DNA of 64,000 nt, from the NCBI RefSeq assembly GCF_003671495.1, contig NZ_RCHN01000015.1, positions 310,001 to 374,000 on the forward strand, read 5' to 3'. Below the pieces are notes generated by a model. The model was not told where the DNA came from. It worked only from the letters and a program-made list of their open reading frames with translations, and did not search any database. Position numbers and translations under genes: made by a program. This DNA comes from Ketobacter sp. (GTDB lineage: Bacteria; Pseudomonadota; Gammaproteobacteria; Pseudomonadales; Ketobacteraceae). Positions 45,415 to 54,506 of the stretch are shown piece by piece (the first letter of the stretch is position 1; every line of letters begins with the position of its first letter).

Positions 45415-45950
45415 TTGAACTGATCCTGGGTGGGGCCCGCTCCGGTAAAAGCCAACTGGCGGAACAGCGGGCGCTGGCCAGCAATAAAGCCGTGGTCTAT
45501 GTAGCCACTGCCCAGAATCTGGACGGGGAAATGGCCAAGCGCATCGATCACCACCAGCGCCGCCGCCCACCGCACTGGACCACCCTGGAACAGCCCATTG
45601 CCCTGGCGCAAAGCCTGAAGCAGGTGGATGCAAAGGACACCCTGATCCTGATCGACTGCCTGACCCTGTGGGTCTCGAACCTCCTCTGCCTGGAAGAGGG
45701 CCACCATTTCGCTCTGGAAAAGCAGGCCCTGTTGGACCTGCTGCCCCAAATGCAGAGCGACGTGATTATGGTGAGCAATGAAACCGGACTGGGTGTGGTG
45801 CCCATGGGCGAGCTCAGCCGCCGCTTTGTGGATGAGAGTGGCTGGCTGCATCAGGCACTGGCCGCCCTGGCAGATCAGGTCACCCTGGTGGTGGCTGGCC
45901 TCCCCTTACAACTCAAACCGACCCAACTCATACCGACGCAAAACACATGA
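45411..45950 (+). CDS. cobU: Adenosylcobinamide kinase / guanylyltransferase
   Basis: A 179-residue bifunctional enzyme phosphorylating adenosylcobinamide and attaching GMP. P-loop GGARSGKS at residues 5-12; the guanylylated His lies in IDHHQRRRP; NETGLGVVP is conserved. It overlaps the previous gene by ATGA (4 bases). Confidence 0.94.
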   Translation: MIELILGGARSGKSQLAEQRALASNKAVVYVATAQNLDGEMAKRIDHHQRRRPPHWTTLEQPIALAQSLKQVDAKDTLILIDCLTLWVSNLLCLEEGHHFALEKQALLDLLPQMQSDVIMVSNETGLGVVPMGELSRRFVDESGWLHQALAALADQVTLVVAGLPLQLKPTQLIPTQNT

Positions 45951-47032
45951 CTGAGACCACTTCGACCGCCCTTGATCCAGCCTGGTGGAGCGAACCCGCT
46001 GCGCGCCCCAGCGTCAGCGTAAAGGCCGCCGCCAGCGAGCGCCAAAACCAGCTCACCAAGCCACCGGGGGCCCTGGGCCGGCTGGAGCAGATCGCTATCC
46101 AGTTGGCGGCCATTCAGAATCAGGTCAAGCCCAGCCTGGAGCAGGTACACATCGCCGTGTTTGCCGGTGATCACGGCATTGTGGAGGAAGGGGTCTCCGC
46201 CTTTCCCCAGGCCGTGACGGTGGAGATGCAGCGTAACTTTATCCGCGGTGGCGCTGCCATCAGCGTGCTGGCCCGGGAATTGGACGCCACCCTGGAAGTG
46301 ATCAACACCGGCACCCACGCCGATCCCAGCCACCTGGCAGGTGTGGTGCACGGCCCCATCGCCCCGCAAACCGCCAATTTCCGCCACCAGGCGGCCATGA
46401 CCGAAGCACAATGGCAACAGGCACTGTGCCTGGGGTGGGAATCTGTGCAACGGGCCGCTGAGCGGGGAGTTAAGCTCTATATCGGTGGTGAAATGGGGAT
46501 CGGCAACACCACCGCTGCCACTGCCTTGCTGGCGCGCCTGCTGAACCTGGCAGTAGGCGACATCACCGGACCCGGCACCGGCCTGAACCAACAAGGGGTG
46601 CAACACAAAATCCGGGTGATTCAGCACGCCCTGGATCGCCATACCAACAGCCTGACGGACGCCGGAGCCATTTCCCGCATTCTGGGGGGCTTCGAAATCA
46701 CGGCCTTGACCGGTGCCTACATTGCGGCCGCCCAACAGGGCATTGCGGTCATCGTGGACGGCTTTATCTGCACCGCCGCTGCCGCCGTTGCCTTGCAGCT
46801 GAACCCCTCCATCCGCCCCTACCTCTTCTTCAGCCACTGTTCTGCAGAGCCGGGCCATCAGAAGGTCATTGAACAACTGGGCGTGGAACCCATCGTGGAC
46901 CTGAACCTGCGCCTGGGAGAGGGCAGCGGCGCCGCCATGGTGGTGCCCCTGCTGCGCCTGGCCTGCGCGCTGCACAATCAAATGGCCACTTTTGCGGAAG
47001 CCGCGGTGTCGGAAAAGCTGGAGAACGGATGA
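45947..47032 (+). CDS. cobT: Nicotinate-nucleotide-dimethylbenzimidazole phosphoribosyltransferase
   Basis: A 361-residue enzyme forming alpha-ribazole phosphate, the lower ligand nucleotide of B12. LTKPPGALGRLE near the start, FAGDHGIVEEGVSAFPQ and GEMGIGNTTAATAL are the expected motifs; the catalytic Glu lies in LRLGEGSGAAM. Overlaps cobU by 4 bases and cobC by 4 bases. Confidence 0.96.
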   Translation: MTETTSTALDPAWWSEPAARPSVSVKAAASERQNQLTKPPGALGRLEQIAIQLAAIQNQVKPSLEQVHIAVFAGDHGIVEEGVSAFPQAVTVEMQRNFIRGGAAISVLARELDATLEVINTGTHADPSHLAGVVHGPIAPQTANFRHQAAMTEAQWQQALCLGWESVQRAAERGVKLYIGGEMGIGNTTAATALLARLLNLAVGDITGPGTGLNQQGVQHKIRVIQHALDRHTNSLTDAGAISRILGGFEITALTGAYIAAAQQGIAVIVDGFICTAAAAVALQLNPSIRPYLFFSHCSAEPGHQKVIEQLGVEPIVDLNLRLGEGSGAAMVVPLLRLACALHNQMATFAEAAVSEKLENG

Positions 47033-47682
47033 TGTTTGGCTCCCCCACTGAACAGCGCAAAATCACCCTGGACCTGATCCGCCACGGCGAGCCGGAAGGC
47101 GGCGTGCGCTATCGCGGCTCCATCGATGACCCTTTGTCTGCCGCCGGCTGGCAACATATGCACCACGCCACCGACCAGGCCATGGCCAGTGGCACCCGCT
47201 GGGACGCCATCATCAGCTCCCCCATGCAGCGCTGCCAGGCGTTTGCCACCACGCTGGCACACTCCCTGGATCTGCCCTTAACGGTGGAGCCCGACCTGCG
47301 GGAACTGTGTTTCGGTGAATTGGAAGGGTTGACGCCCACCCAGGCCTGGGCGCAACACCCGGAGTTGCTGCAACGACTGTGGGAGGACCCGACTCAACAT
47401 ACCCCGCCCGGGGGTGAACTGTTCACGGATTTCAGCGCACGGGTAGCCTCCTGTCTTGACCACCGGATTCTGGCCTCTCCTCCGGGTGAGCACCTTCTGC
47501 TAGTGGTCCACGGCGGTGTGATCCGCTCGACCCTGTCCCACTTTATCCACCTGACGCCCCAGGACAGTTTCCGTGTAGATGTACCGTACGCCGGGCTGAC
47601 CCGCTTCAAAATCTATCTGGAAGACAACGGCCACTACAACGCGGCCCTCAGCTTCATCAATCGTTTCACCGGTACCCCATGA
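47029..47682 (+). CDS. cobC: Alpha-ribazole phosphatase-like histidine phosphatase
   Basis: A 217-residue phosphoglycerate mutase-fold enzyme. The catalytic motif is RHGEPEGG (residues 18-25), the acid pair lies in ELCFGELEGL, and the second His is in VVHGGVIRS. In this operon position it would remove phosphate from alpha-ribazole 5'-phosphate. Overlaps both neighbours by 4 bases. Confidence 0.9.
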   Translation: MMFGSPTEQRKITLDLIRHGEPEGGVRYRGSIDDPLSAAGWQHMHHATDQAMASGTRWDAIISSPMQRCQAFATTLAHSLDLPLTVEPDLRELCFGELEGLTPTQAWAQHPELLQRLWEDPTQHTPPGGELFTDFSARVASCLDHRILASPPGEHLLLVVHGGVIRSTLSHFIHLTPQDSFRVDVPYAGLTRFKIYLEDNGHYNAALSFINRFTGTP

Positions 47683-48419
47683 ACCCGTTGAAGATTGCCC
47701 TGGCGTTCCTCACCCGTCTCCCGGTGCGCCACGTGGATTACAACGAGGGCGACCTGAAAGCATCGATTTACTGGTATGGCGTGGTGGGCCTGGTCATCGG
47801 TGGGATACTCTGGCTGAGCCAGGCCATTCTGCTGTGGATTGCCCCTCTGCTGAACCCCGCCATTGCCGCCGCCGTATTGCTCGGCGTGTGGGTTCTGGTC
47901 ACCGGGGCGTTGCATCTGGATGGATTGGCGGACAGCGCGGACGCCTGGCTGGCAGGCGGCGACCGGGAACGAACCCTGGCCATCATGAAGGACCCGCGCA
48001 GTGGCCCGGCGGGGGTGGCCAGCATGGTGCTGGTGTTACTGGTGAAATTTGCCTGCCTGCAACAACTGGTTGCCACCGCCCCTGCCTTGCTTTTACTGGC
48101 GCCTTCCCTGGCACGGAGCCTGATGCCGATCCTGTTTCTGCACACCCCCTATGTGCGGGAAGCCGGTTTGGCCACGCCCTTCAGAGATGGTCTGGACAGC
48201 GCCACCAGCTATCTGCAAGCCGCACTATTGGCCCTGATGTGGTGGTGGTTGATGGGCGTCAGCGCGTTGCTCGCTCTGTTGCTTGTAGGCGCCGTGTTTG
48301 GCTGGCTGCGCCGCTTGATGATGCAGCGTATCGGTGGCACCACCGGTGATACCGCCGGAGCCTGTGTGGAGATTCTGGAAGCCGTCGCGCTGCTGGGCAT
48401 GGCCCTGGCGGTGGCCTGA
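47679..48419 (+). CDS. cobS: Adenosylcobinamide-GDP ribazoletransferase (cobalamin synthase)
   Basis: A 246-residue inner-membrane enzyme that joins adenosylcobinamide-GDP with alpha-ribazole. The active-site motif HLDGLADSADAW and DPRSGPAG are present, with five or six helices around them. Last gene of the first run of the cluster; its stop is 5 bases from the cobQ stop on the other strand. Confidence 0.95.
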   Translation: MNPLKIALAFLTRLPVRHVDYNEGDLKASIYWYGVVGLVIGGILWLSQAILLWIAPLLNPAIAAAVLLGVWVLVTGALHLDGLADSADAWLAGGDRERTLAIMKDPRSGPAGVASMVLVLLVKFACLQQLVATAPALLLLAPSLARSLMPILFLHTPYVREAGLATPFRDGLDSATSYLQAALLALMWWWLMGVSALLALLLVGAVFGWLRRLMMQRIGGTTGDTAGACVEILEAVALLGMALAVA

Positions 48420-48424
48420 CGAGC

Positions 48425-49897
48425 TCAGATCAGCCCCTGAATGCAGTCCATATCCAGGTGCTGCTCCGCCGCGTCCGCCAGCCGGTCAATCTGCCGCTCC
48501 CGCTCCCGGTTGTAATCAAAGCGTTCCGCCTGGCTCAGGCCCGCCCATTGCAACAGGCTCTGCAGGGCGGCCTCAGTGTCAAAAATACCGTGTAGATAGG
48601 TGCCCATCACATTTCCGTCCTGGGAGCAGGCGCCGTCCAGGTCACCGTTGCCAAAGCGCACCAGGGGCTGCGCCAGGGCCGGGCCGGTGGACACGCCGGC
48701 GTGGATTTCATAGCCGCTGCAAGGGACATTACCGGTTAAAGGGCTGTTGCCGGTTAGCAGAACACCTTCACGACGCTTCAGTTGTTTCTCGGGCAAGAGG
48801 CGGGTTTCCATCGACAGCCAACCCAGCCCCGCCTCCTCGGCAGGCCGCCCTTCGATGCCCAGGTCATCCACCAGCCGTTGTCCCAGCATTTGAAAGCCGC
48901 CGCAAATGCCCAGCAGTTTTCCGCCGTAACGCAGGTGCCTTTGCAGGGCCGCATCCCACCCCTGTTGTTTAAGCCAACGCAGGTCGGCAATGGTGTTTTT
49001 GCTGCCGGGCAGGATAATCAGATCCGCCGCCGGCATCGGCTCACCGGCGCGAAGGTAATGAAACGCCACCTGGGGATGCAAACGCAGGGGGTCGAAATCC
49101 GTATGATTACTGATGCGCGGAAACACCGGCACCACCACCTTCAGGGGCTGTTCCTGCTTGTGGCTCTCATCCACAGGGTTGATGCCGTCTTCCCCATCGA
49201 TGTGGAGACCGTGCAAATAGGGCAACACCCCCAGCACCGGTTTGCCAGTGTATTGCTGCAACCAATCCAGGCCCGGTTGCAGCAAGGCGATATCACCCCG
49301 AAAGCGATTGATGACAAAGCCCTTCACCCGGGACTGTTCCGATGGGCTGAGCAGGGCCAGGGTGCCCACCAGATGGGCAAACACACCGCCCTTATCAATA
49401 TCGGCGATCAGAATCACCGGGCAATCCACCGCTTCGGCAAAGCCCATATTGGCGATGTCCCGGTCCCGCAGATTGATCTCTGCCGGGCTACCGGCCCCTT
49501 CCACCAGAATCAGTTCATATTGCTGTTGCAACCGCTGATGGCTCTCCAGCACCGCACTCATGGCCTGGGTTTTGTACTCGTGATAGTCCACCGCATTCAT
49601 CTGGTGCCGGGCTTTACCGTGGATGATCACCTGGGCTCCAATGTCGGTGGTGGGTTTCAGCAGCACCGGATTCATGTCCACCACCGGCTCCAGCCCGGCC
49701 GCGGCCGCCTGCAGGGCCTGGGCCCGACCGATCTCACCACCGTCTGCGGTGACCGCGCTGTTAAGGGCCATGTTCTGGGGTTTGAACGGCACCACGCGCA
49801 CCCCGCGGCGGGCGAACACCCGGCACAGCGCAGCCACCAGCGTGGATTTTCCGGCATCGGAGGTGGTGCCCTGCACCATCAAAGTGTTGGCCGTCAT
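48425..49897 (-). CDS. cobQ: Cobyric acid synthase
   Basis: A 490-residue amidotransferase adding four amides to adenosylcobyrinic acid diamide. The N-terminal ATPase has [17 protein letters not shown] (7-23) and [15 protein letters not shown]. The glutamine amidotransferase half has the nucleophile Cys in [11 protein letters not shown] and the His in GTYLHGIFD. It is the only inverted gene in the cluster: it converges on cobS and its start is 37 bases from the divergent cbiB start. Confidence 0.96.
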   Translation of the reverse strand: MTANTLMVQGTTSDAGKSTLVAALCRVFARRGVRVVPFKPQNMALNSAVTADGGEIGRAQALQAAAAGLEPVVDMNPVLLKPTTDIGAQVIIHGKARHQMNAVDYHEYKTQAMSAVLESHQRLQQQYELILVEGAGSPAEINLRDRDIANMGFAEAVDCPVILIADIDKGGVFAHLVGTLALLSPSEQSRVKGFVINRFRGDIALLQPGLDWLQQYTGKPVLGVLPYLHGLHIDGEDGINPVDESHKQEQPLKVVVPVFPRISNHTDFDPLRLHPQVAFHYLRAGEPMPAADLIILPGSKNTIADLRWLKQQGWDAALQRHLRYGGKLLGICGGFQMLGQRLVDDLGIEGRPAEEAGLGWLSMETRLLPEKQLKRREGVLLTGNSPLTGNVPCSGYEIHAGVSTGPALAQPLVRFGNGDLDGACSQDGNVMGTYLHGIFDTEAALQSLLQWAGLSQAERFDYNRERERQIDRLADAAEQHLDMDCIQGLI

Positions 49898-49934
49898 GCT
49901 ACAATCGCTTCCTTTTTCCGGCAGGCTGAAAAAC

Positions 49935-50876
49935 GTGCCTATTGTAGTGATTAAAATTCTGATTGCACTGGGTTTGGACCAGATCCTGGGGGAACCCAAA
50001 CGCTATCACCCCCTGGTGGGTTTCGGTCGTCTGGCCACAGCGCTGGAAACCCGCTGCAATCGCCCTGATTCCCCCGCACGCACTCGAGCCAGGGGCCTGT
50101 GCGCCTGGCTGCTGGCGGTGCTGCCCTTACCCCTGTTCATTACCATCATCAGCCAGGGACTGGGCACATCCTGGTGGGCGTGGGCGCTGGACATCGGCCT
50201 GCTCTATCTCTGCATTGGCCGCAAAAGCCTGGCTGAACACGGGCTGAGGGTATTTCAGGCCTTACGTGGAGAAGACCTGGAACAGGCTCGCCACCATACC
50301 AGCATGATCGTGAGCCGGGACACCGGGCCACTGGACGCCGCCGGTTGCACCCGCGCCACCGTGGAGTCCCTGCTCGAGAACGGTAACGACAGTGTTTATG
50401 GTGCGCTGTTCTGGTTCCTGTTGTTCGGCGGGGCCGGGGCCGTACTGTATCGGTTGGCGAACACCCTGGATGCCATGTGGGGCTACCGCAACGAGCGCTA
50501 TCTGCATTTCGGCTGGGCAGCGGCAAAACTGGACGACCTGCTGAATTACCTGCCGGCCCGCCTCTGCGCCCTGAGCTACGCCCTGGCGGGCGATCGGCGG
50601 CGGGCCTGGCGGAGCTGGCAACGGGAGTCTACCGCCCTCAGCAGCCCCAACGGCGGACCCGTGATGTGCTCCGGGGCCGGTGCTCTCAATGTCAAGCTGG
50701 GCGGGCCAGCCCTCTACCACGGGCGACTGCTGCAAAAACCGTACTTTGGTGGCGAAGACACCGCCCAACCCCGCCACATCCCTGCCGCCCTGCAACTGCT
50801 GGATCGCAGCCTGATGATTCTGCTCGCAGCACTGTGGCTGGCCTGGCTGGTATTGCCCTCGGGGTGGTTCTTATGA
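49935..50876 (+). CDS. cbiB: Adenosylcobinamide-phosphate synthase
   Basis: A 313-residue inner-membrane enzyme attaching aminopropanol phosphate to adenosylcobyric acid. The signature [19 protein letters not shown] is at residues 11-29 and several helices follow. The GTG at 49935 is preceded by an AGG ten bases upstream. The frame stays open 104 codons further, but inside the antisense of cobQ. Stop overlaps the next start by 4 bases. Confidence 0.93.
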   Translation: MPIVVIKILIALGLDQILGEPKRYHPLVGFGRLATALETRCNRPDSPARTRARGLCAWLLAVLPLPLFITIISQGLGTSWWAWALDIGLLYLCIGRKSLAEHGLRVFQALRGEDLEQARHHTSMIVSRDTGPLDAAGCTRATVESLLENGNDSVYGALFWFLLFGGAGAVLYRLANTLDAMWGYRNERYLHFGWAAAKLDDLLNYLPARLCALSYALAGDRRRAWRSWQRESTALSSPNGGPVMCSGAGALNVKLGGPALYHGRLLQKPYFGGEDTAQPRHIPAALQLLDRSLMILLAALWLAWLVLPSGWFL

Positions 50877-51871
50877 GCGCAGCACCGCTCCATGGGGGCC
50901 GCCTGCTGGCGGCAGCAGAGCAGTTCAGGATTCCGCTGAACGACTGGCTGGATCTTTCCACCGGCATCAACCCCACCAGCTGGCCGGTGCCCGCCCTCCC
51001 CGACCACGTCTGGCAGCGCCTGCCGGACAGCTATGCACCACTGGAAGCGGTTGCCGGCGACTATTATGGAGCACCGGTGTTTGCGGTGCCCGGCAGTCAG
51101 TGGGCCATTCAAACCCTGCCTTCCGTCTTGAATGCAGAGCGGGTTTGGCTGCCACTGGAGGGCTATGAAGAACATCAATATTGGTGGCAGCAATACCAGC
51201 ACCGGATGCTGAAGTATGAAACCCTGGACAGCATTACTCCGCAGCACGGGGACAGCGTGGTGGTGATCAATCCCAACAACCCCACCACTCATACGGAGAA
51301 CCCCGAAACCCTGCTGCGCCTGGCGGACCACCTGACCACCCTTCAGGGACATCTGATTCTGGACGAAGCCTTTGTGGACCCGACCCCCCACGCTTCCGTA
51401 TTGCATCAAAACCGCATGCTGCCGGACAGCCTGGTGGTATTGAGATCACTGGGAAAATTTTTCGGCCTGGCCGGTGTGCGTTTGGGATTTGTTTATTGTA
51501 ATGACGCCATTCGTGCCCGTCTGCAACCTAAACTGGGGCCCTGGGCCATCAGTCATCCCGCTGCCTGGATCGGTGAACAAGCATTGCAGGACACCCAATG
51601 GCACCGCCATGCCCGGGCGTGGCTGATGTCACAGCAAACGCAGTTACATGGCCTGCTCCAGCAGCACATAAAACCCACCCAGCTGCACTCCACGCCACTG
51701 TTCTGCACGGTGCAGCTGCCTTCCGCGAAAGCCACCGATTTGTTTAACCATTGCGCAGGACAGGGCATCCTTTTGCGGCACTTCCCACAATGGGACAGAA
51801 TCCGGGTGGGAATCACGACAAAAAATGGACTGGAGCGGCTGCAATCTGCCTTACAGTGTTGGGATCTTTAA
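50873..51871 (+). CDS. cobD: L-threonine-O-3-phosphate decarboxylase
   Basis: A 332-residue PLP enzyme of the aspartate aminotransferase fold that makes (R)-1-amino-2-propanol phosphate for CbiB. The motifs NPNNPTTH, LILDEAFVDPTP and the PLP lysine in LRSLGKFFGLAGVRLGF are intact. Called CobC in Pseudomonas nomenclature. The start at 50873 overlaps the cbiB stop. Confidence 0.94.
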   Translation: MSAAPLHGGRLLAAAEQFRIPLNDWLDLSTGINPTSWPVPALPDHVWQRLPDSYAPLEAVAGDYYGAPVFAVPGSQWAIQTLPSVLNAERVWLPLEGYEEHQYWWQQYQHRMLKYETLDSITPQHGDSVVVINPNNPTTHTENPETLLRLADHLTTLQGHLILDEAFVDPTPHASVLHQNRMLPDSLVVLRSLGKFFGLAGVRLGFVYCNDAIRARLQPKLGPWAISHPAAWIGEQALQDTQWHRHARAWLMSQQTQLHGLLQQHIKPTQLHSTPLFCTVQLPSAKATDLFNHCAGQGILLRHFPQWDRIRVGITTKNGLERLQSALQCWDL

Positions 51872-52335
51872 CAACTTTCGCATTTTGCAAATTTTACCAA
51901 TGGGTGGAACCCCCGGGTGCTTAAGCTAATTTATTATGAGCAAGGCAATGGTCAGAACCAGCCTCAATAAGCGCTGAAAAAGACAGCCGGAACGATTGCG
52001 CCACAGCACCGCTTTTCCATATTCCAAAACACCATTTGCCGTTGGCAATAATCACAGAATCGATCTTAGTAAAACTTCGTACCGCACCGAACCGTGGCTG
52101 CAACTGCAGAAAAGTCCTTCATTTAAAAGGCAGTTTTTGACAATTCACGGCAGCTTTTCCAGATCGCCTTATATCCGCCCATTACTAAACGCTACATTAT
52201 TCAACCGATATTTCATTGAAACATTCCTGATCCGGGCCGATCTTAATATCAGGAGTCGGCGAAACAGGACAACCCCGGCTGGCAGGTTCTTTGCTTCACT
52301 CCGGTACAGGCAGTATTTTTGACAGGAGTATCGAC
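51872..52335. other. AT-richer intergenic gap, no gene recognised
   Basis: A 464-base gap with lower GC than its surroundings. A TTGACA lies at 52136-52141 without a good -10 at 17 bases. Short open frames exist on both strands (51921-52103 minus, 51996-52322 plus) but have no ribosome sites or recognisable content. It probably holds the promoter for the gene at 52336. Confidence 0.6.
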
Positions 52336-52830
52336 ATGGGCATTAACTGTCGTGAATTTCTAGAGTATGTGGTTCAACCCACGCTGAAACAGCTGGGTGT
52401 GGAATCCCCCAAAGTGGAGCAACTGTTGCTGGCCACCGCCTGCCATCAGTCGGAGATGGGCCATCACCTGCAAAGAGAAGGCGGTATCGGTCTGTACGGC
52501 ATCACAGAAACCATGCATCACAATGTATGGGATCATTACCTGGCCATGGACCCGGATCTTGCCAGTCAGGTACGCGGCATGGCGTCGCAACATGAATTTC
52601 CCAAATCACCCCACTCTGAGCTGGTCACCAACTTGCGTTACGCCACCGCCATCGCCTGGATGGTGTATCGTCACAAAGGCGTAAAGCTGAATGAACAGAC
52701 CTCCGCCAACAAGCTTACGGACATCTGGCAACGCTGCTTTATGGATCGCCCCATCAGCTTCAAGGAACGGGACGAGTTCACCCGCTGCTGCGAAAAATTT
52801 GACCCCAATAAAAAATCCATTGCCGCCTGA
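52336..52830 (+). CDS. Lysozyme-like domain protein, phage-endolysin related
   Basis: A 164-residue soluble protein preceded by AGGAG. The segment ATACHQSEMGHHLQREGGIGLYGI and the later NLRYATAIAWMVYRHKGV resemble a family of phage lytic enzymes of the lysozyme fold. The position where those enzymes carry a catalytic Glu before Ser reads Gln-Ser (H-Q-S-E-M-G), so the protein may be inactive or use the next Glu. No signal peptide. There are no other phage genes near it. Assignment rests on recalled family pattern. Confidence 0.6.
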   Translation: MGINCREFLEYVVQPTLKQLGVESPKVEQLLLATACHQSEMGHHLQREGGIGLYGITETMHHNVWDHYLAMDPDLASQVRGMASQHEFPKSPHSELVTNLRYATAIAWMVYRHKGVKLNEQTSANKLTDIWQRCFMDRPISFKERDEFTRCCEKFDPNKKSIAA

Positions 52831-52847
52831 CGACAGCAATGGATTTT
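52812..52847. terminator. Bidirectional terminator spanning a stop codon
   Basis: 12-pair stem AAAATCCATTGC (52812-52823) / GCAATGGATTTT (52836-52847). The TGA of the lysozyme-like gene (52828-52830) lies in the loop. It also serves aceF on the minus strand. Confidence 0.82.
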
Positions 52848-52868
52848 CATTTACGAACGGCAGGGAGC

Positions 52869-54491
52869 TTACAACAGTAAACGCCGGATGTCCGTTAACA
52901 GACTGGAAAGATAGGTGGTAAAGCGTGCCGCGTCCGCCCCATCAATCACCCGGTGATCGTAAGACAACGACAACGGCAGCATCAACCGCGGATCAAAATC
53001 CTTACCATTATAAACCGGTTTCATTTGCGAACGGGACAAGCCCAGTATCGCCACCTCAGGCCAGTTCACAATGGGTGTGAATGCCGTTCCACCAATCCCT
53101 CCCAACGATGAGATAGAGAAACAGCCACCCTGCATATCACCGGGGGACAGTTTTTTGGCTCGTGCCTTCTCACTCAGCACCTGCATGTCCTGGGCGATCT
53201 CCTTCACCGATTTTTTATCGGCGTCCTTGATCACCGGCACCACCAAGCCGTTGGGTGTGTCCACCGCGATACCGATGTTGATGTAGCGCTTGAACACCAG
53301 GTGCGTACCTTCCGGATTCAGCGAACTGTTGAAACGGGGGAACTCCTGCAATGCCTTGGCACAGGCTTTCACCATGAATGCCAGGATAGTGAGTTTGACA
53401 CCCTGCTCTTTCAACGCCGCGGTTTCCGATTTGCGGAACGCCTCCAGACTGGTGATATCCGCCTCATCAAACTGCGTGACATGGGGAATATGAACCCAGG
53501 AGCGATGCAGGTTGGCGGCACTGGCTTTATTGATCTTGCTCAGCTCCACACTTTCCACTTCACCCCATTTGGAGAAATCCATCTCCGGCAAGGGCGGCAA
53601 ACCGGAGCCCGCAGCCACTGCCGTTTCGGACTTGCCTTGCAGGCGCCCTTTCACATACTCATGGACGTCTTCCTTGAGTATACGGGCCCGGGGGCCACTG
53701 GCCTTAACCGCCGCCAGGTCCACGCCCAATTCCCGGGCCAGACGACGTACCGCCGGCCCCGCATGGACCCGCTTGCTGGGGCCGGAAGCCGGTGCGGCTG
53801 CAGAGGCCGGCTTCGCCGCCGGTGTAGCAGATGCTTCAGAAGCCTGCGCTGCGGCGCCCGCTGTTGATTGAGCTGCCGGAGCACTGGCCGCCTTGGCAGG
53901 CGCGGCTTCGCCCACCACCAGCAATTCCAGCACCGGAGTCCCCTGGGACACCTTGTCGCCCACCTTCAGCAACACCTTGCGCACAGTTCCCGCCTTGGGG
54001 CAGGGCACTTCCATAGTGGCTTTATCGGATTCCAACACCACCATGGTCTGCTCCGGCTCCAGTTGGTCACCCTCCTGCACCGAAACCTCAATGACGTCCA
54101 CCCCATCCGCACCACCGATATCCGGCACGGTGACGGTTTCCATCTGGCTGCTGCTGGCGGCGGCCGCTTCCGCCTTGCCGGGCTCCGGTTGCGGGGCCTC
54201 GGCGGCGGACGGCTCGGCTTTGGGTTCCGCTTTGGGGGTAGCCGCTCCGGCGTCCTCCACGTCCATTTTGGCCAGCAGATCGCCCTCTTTCACCGTCTGG
54301 CCTTGAGATACCTCGAAGGAGGCCAGCACCCCACTGAAGGGCGATGGCACTTCCACCGTGGCCTTGTCGGATTCCAGCACCAACAAGGTGTCTTCTTTCT
54401 CCACCCGGTCGCCGGGTTTTACGGTTAATTCAATTACGTCCACCCCATCTGTACCGCCCAGATCGGGCACAAACACGTCTTTCACTGCCAC
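52869..54491 (-). CDS. aceF: Pyruvate dehydrogenase E2 (dihydrolipoamide acetyltransferase)
   Basis: A 540-residue E2 core protein. Two lipoyl domains (about 2-76 and 115-190), each with the lipoylated Lys in LESDKAT, are joined by Ala/Pro-rich linkers. The peripheral subunit-binding domain is near 240-275 (AGPAVRRLARELGVDL) and the catalytic domain ends with SYDHRVIDGADAARF (active His). It follows aceE by 15 bases. No E3 gene (lpd) follows, unlike E. coli. Confidence 0.97.
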   Translation of the reverse strand: MAVKDVFVPDLGGTDGVDVIELTVKPGDRVEKEDTLLVLESDKATVEVPSPFSGVLASFEVSQGQTVKEGDLLAKMDVEDAGAATPKAEPKAEPSAAEAPQPEPGKAEAAAASSSQMETVTVPDIGGADGVDVIEVSVQEGDQLEPEQTMVVLESDKATMEVPCPKAGTVRKVLLKVGDKVSQGTPVLELLVVGEAAPAKAASAPAAQSTAGAAAQASEASATPAAKPASAAAPASGPSKRVHAGPAVRRLARELGVDLAAVKASGPRARILKEDVHEYVKGRLQGKSETAVAAGSGLPPLPEMDFSKWGEVESVELSKINKASAANLHRSWVHIPHVTQFDEADITSLEAFRKSETAALKEQGVKLTILAFMVKACAKALQEFPRFNSSLNPEGTHLVFKRYINIGIAVDTPNGLVVPVIKDADKKSVKEIAQDMQVLSEKARAKKLSPGDMQGGCFSISSLGGIGGTAFTPIVNWPEVAILGLSRSQMKPVYNGKDFDPRLMLPLSLSYDHRVIDGADAARFTTYLSSLLTDIRRLLL

Positions 54492-54506
54492 GTTCGTTCT
54501 CCTCGA

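Noticed and set aside
51921-52322. Two short open frames in the gap before the lysozyme-like gene
   Set aside because: No ribosome sites, overlapping on opposite strands, and no recognisable protein features.
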